Below are positions 20,964 through 23,225 of a stretch of DNA of 23,225 bases, piece after piece. Positions within the stretch are counted from its first letter, which is position 1. Every line of letters starts with the position of its first letter. Position numbers and translations under genes: made by a program. The notes beneath the pieces are model-generated. The model was given only the letters and a program-made list of their open reading frames with translations, was not told the origin of the DNA and did not search any database. The DNA lies in the NCBI GenBank assembly GCA_031284845.1, contig JAITXH010000107.1, positions 1 through 23,225 of the forward strand, given 5' to 3'. Source of the DNA: Puniceicoccales bacterium (GTDB lineage: Bacteria > Verrucomicrobiota > Verrucomicrobiia > Opitutales > UBA953).

Positions 20964-22499
20964 TTATTCCTCACCTCTGGCTTCAGATTCCTTTTCTGCC
21001 ATGCTCTCTGGAGCAGGCTCGGTGGAATCGTCCGGGGTCGGGTCTTCCATGTCTGTCTCGGCGTCCTCTTCTTTTTCGCGTTCAGGTGGCGGGGCGACTT
21101 CTTTTTCTTCGCCGGATTCCAGGACAAGCCCGCGCAAAACCAATGCCTCAATCTCATTGGTCGGGGCACTTTCCAGATGAAAGACAATTTCCGCCTCCGG
21201 GCCGATTCTCAACATGCCCAGACGGACGCGGTTGGTCTCTTCCCAATCCGGCGTGGGCGGCAGTGTGGCACGCACTGGTTCATAGCCGCCTCCGAGGCTT
21301 ATGACGACGGGGGGCTTTGATTTGTAAGGCGAGGATGAATACAAGATGGTCGCTATGTATGTGCCGGGGCGCAAGGGCTTGGCACGCCGCCAACGGGCGC
21401 TGTTGTCCGGTTGCCATCCGAATATGGCCGCCGGAGCACCTTCTATGCTCAACTGGGGATCCAGCCTCGCGTCTTCCATGCGGAAGGTGTGGACGGATAA
21501 AACGGTCTGCGTCTCGGCAGTGGGGGTGGGTGCCGCAGGCGTGGCAAATACTGTGGCCAGGAAGTAACCGCCCGCGCAGACGAGGGAGAGGAAGGGGACG
21601 AGCACGGCCCATATCCAACTTGGGAACTTGCGCTGGGCGACCCCGGACAGCGCTTCGAGGTCGGCGTCCAGTTCGTCCACGCTTTGGTAACGGTCGCGTG
21701 GGTTGGGGCGCAGGCAAAGGCTCAATACCTTGTCCCAGCGCGGGTCGAGACCGGGCACGAGGCGGCTGGGCGTCGTCATGGGCGCCGGAGCGGTGCCGGT
21801 CAGTAAATGCCATGCGGCGACGCCGAGGGCGTAAATGTCGGAGCGGGTGTCGGCGGCTTTGCCTTCGAGGATTTCCGGTGCGAGGTAGCCTTCTGTGCCT
21901 CCGGCCACTTCCAGTGCGCCGCCTGCGCCATTGGCTAGATGGACGAAGGTGTGGTTATCCCGGCGTCCGCCTTCTGGTGTTTGCATGGCTCCGGAGCGGC
22001 TTCTTGCCAGGCGGGCGAGGCCGAAATCGCTGATTTTGACATTGCCGTCGTGATCGAGCAAAAAGTTCTCGGGTTTCAGGTCGCGGTGGACGATGCCGCG
22101 TGCGTGCGCGTGTTTGAGGCCGCCGACGATGGCCCGCAGGGAGTGCAGGAGTTCATTGGCTTGCAGGTGCCCGCCGGCGTGGATGCGGTAGCTTTCCAGT
22201 GTGCCTCCGGCAAGATAGTCCATGACGAAGTAATAGTGGCCTTCGTGCATCCCGAAGTTGTGGACTTCGACGATGCTGGGATGTTTGAGTGCGGCGAGTG
22301 TCTGGGCTTCGTTTTGGAATATCTGGACGAATTCCGGGACGAGCGCCAGATCGGCGGAGAGGATTTTGAGGGCGAATCTTTTTTTGAGAAATACGTGCTG
22401 GGCGAGATAGACTACGCCCATGCCACCTTGACCGAGCTTGGTCATGATCTCGTAGTCGCCGATCCGGCTGCCAAAGGGAAACTCAACCTCGTTGGTCAT
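20964..22499 (-). CDS. Membrane-anchored Ser/Thr protein kinase with beta-sandwich-like extracytoplasmic domain
   Basis: The product has 511 residues. Residues 15-285 form a Hanks-type kinase: the glycine loop GQGGMGVVY (23-31), Lys45 in ALK, Glu64 in NEAQ, catalytic loop HRDLKPEN (138-145), DFG (158-160) and APE (207-209). The activation segment is long (about 50 residues) and has an added Gly/Arg/Asn-rich stretch (170-195). A transmembrane helix at about 294-318 follows. The outer part (about 325-465) has patterns like RPGTYIATILYSS and VRLGMLRIGPEAEIVFHLES, reminiscent of jelly-roll carbohydrate-binding modules. The chain ends in a Glu/Pro-rich acidic tail of about 50 residues. It probably senses something outside the membrane and phosphorylates cytoplasmic proteins. 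It starts 30 bp after the upstream hydrolase gene, so the two may be co-transcribed. Confidence 0.92.
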   Translation of the reverse strand: MTNEVEFPFGSRIGDYEIMTKLGQGGMGVVYLAQHVFLKKRFALKILSADLALVPEFVQIFQNEAQTLAALKHPSIVEVHNFGMHEGHYYFVMDYLAGGTLESYRIHAGGHLQANELLHSLRAIVGGLKHAHARGIVHRDLKPENFLLDHDGNVKISDFGLARLARSRSGAMQTPEGGRRDNHTFVHLANGAGGALEVAGGTEGYLAPEILEGKAADTRSDIYALGVAAWHLLTGTAPAPMTTPSRLVPGLDPRWDKVLSLCLRPNPRDRYQSVDELDADLEALSGVAQRKFPSWIWAVLVPFLSLVCAGGYFLATVFATPAAPTPTAETQTVLSVHTFRMEDARLDPQLSIEGAPAAIFGWQPDNSARWRRAKPLRPGTYIATILYSSSPYKSKPPVVISLGGGYEPVRATLPPTPDWEETNRVRLGMLRIGPEAEIVFHLESAPTNEIEALVLRGLVLESGEEKEVAPPPEREKEEDAETDMEDPTPDDSTEPAPESMAEKESEARGEE

Positions 22500-22529
22500 G
22501 CAGTCTGTCGTTGGATACGGAGGAGTGTA

Positions 22530-23225
22530 TCACTTCCGTTTTTGAGCAAACAACCAGTCCCATGTCTCGTTGCTGTTGAGTGCCGGAATCCATGCGCTGT
22601 GGCCGACATCGGGAAAGAGTGTGAGCTTGGGTTTGGCGCCGGCTTTTTTGAGTGCTTCGGCTATGCTTTTGGAGCCTGTGGGTGGCACCGTGGTATCTTT
22701 CTCTCCGTGGAAAATCCAAATGGCGGTTTGCTTGTAAGTGGCGGCTTTGGAGGCGTCGCCATTTCCGCAGATGGGGATGGCGGCGGCAAAAAAGCGTGGG
22801 CGGGCTTGCAATGCGTTAAAGGTACCCATGCCGCCCATGGAGAGGCCGAGGACGTAAACACGCTGTTTGTCGGTGGGTTGTTTTTTCAGTGTCTCGTCTA
22901 TGAGGGCGAAGGCGGCGTTGAGGGGTTGGTTGGGCACGACATTGCCGCGTTCCGGCGCGAGTCCCCAGAAGGAGTTTCCCGGACACTGGGGCACGATCAC
23001 GAAACAGGGGTATTTGGAGCGCAATTCGGGGAGGGCGAGACGTTCGACGCCGTTGCGCACTTGTCTGGCATTGTCATCGCCGCGTTCGCCCATGCCGTGC
23101 AGAAAGAGCACGATGGGATACTTTTTTCCGGGTTCGATTTTTTCCGGTTGGAGCAGGCGATATTGTAATTTGTAGCCGGACTTCAGGGTAAATGTCTTTG
23201 CCTCGAATGCCTCGAGTGCAGCCTG
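22530..23225 (-). CDS. Alpha/beta-hydrolase, phospholipase/carboxylesterase-like (5' end outside window)
   Basis: There are 231 residues in frame from the window edge; the start is missing. The sequence opens with FEAKTFTLKSGYKLQYRLLQ and PEKIEPGKKYPIVLFLHGMG, the usual first strands and oxyanion loop (HGMGERG) of secreted prolyl-oligopeptidase/carboxylesterase-type hydrolases. The nucleophile elbow is VLGLSMGGMGTF (Ser in GLSMGG), the acid is in FHGEKDTTVPP and the histidine is in DVGHSAWIPALN, so the triad is complete. Verrucomicrobial homologues of this type are often exported and may act on esters of complex polysaccharides. The substrate is not readable here. The stop is 30 bp before the kinase start on the same strand, suggesting one operon. 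Confidence 0.9.
   Translation of the reverse strand, partial: QAALEAFEAKTFTLKSGYKLQYRLLQPEKIEPGKKYPIVLFLHGMGERGDDNARQVRNGVERLALPELRSKYPCFVIVPQCPGNSFWGLAPERGNVVPNQPLNAAFALIDETLKKQPTDKQRVYVLGLSMGGMGTFNALQARPRFFAAAIPICGNGDASKAATYKQTAIWIFHGEKDTTVPPTGSKSIAEALKKAGAKPKLTLFPDVGHSAWIPALNSNETWDWLFAQKRK

Overview
The window is about 23 kb of a GC-rich, densely coding bacterial chromosome. The gene mix fits a Verrucomicrobiota member, possibly an Opitutaceae relative: a secreted thioredoxin plus carboxypeptidase-regulatory-like protein, a GH95 fucosidase beside an SGNH esterase, a lysine/alanine/proline histone-H1-like tail, a PIN-PhoH ATPase, a membrane-anchored Ser/Thr kinase and a HEAT-repeat protein. 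The lineage is an inference; there is no rRNA gene to confirm it. Few genes have a clear Shine-Dalgarno, so the one strong internal site at 10220-10225 stands out.

Layout. Positions 1-2350 (minus) hold a secreted TlpA-like thioredoxin fused to many carboxypeptidase-regulatory-like repeats. It is interrupted by an in-frame TGA at 1985-1987, and its distal part is clearly AT-richer than the rest of the window. Divergent from it is a TraB/GumN-family lipoprotein (2501-3526). Next comes a gene-free stretch packed with modular GAA-loop hairpins (about 3573-3900), then tRNA-Cys (minus) and folC (minus). A plus-strand pair follows, an SGNH/GDSL esterase and a GH95 alpha-L-fucosidase, which suits deacetylation and defucosylation of complex glycans. 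Minus-strand genes for a CPBP membrane protease and a tandem ribbon-helix-helix/H1-like protein come next. The latter is divergent from a P1B-4-type metal ATPase, with a perfect 14-bp inverted repeat in between. An OmpA-like lipoprotein with a strong terminator follows the ATPase.

From 13514 to 19767 all genes are on the minus strand, transcribed in the order PIN-PhoH, DapF-like, HEAT-repeat membrane protein, OppF-like ATPase. The last three are spaced 24-31 bp apart and look like one operon. The DapF-like protein has lost both catalytic cysteines of diaminopimelate epimerase. The right end has a flavodoxin with its own terminator, a repeat-bearing intergenic region, a Ser/Thr kinase with a beta-sandwich-like extracytoplasmic domain, and a 5'-truncated alpha/beta-hydrolase just upstream of the kinase.

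Most notable points: (1) the two-hairpin repeat family with a conserved TAAATGTG linker at 3573-3900; (2) the RHH-RHH-H1 fusion with an internal Shine-Dalgarno that could yield a free 73-residue H1-like protein, next to a palindrome that could be its operator; (3) a DapF homologue without active-site cysteines in an operon with an orphan peptide-ABC ATPase; (4) a nonsense codon where the TlpA family usually has tryptophan.
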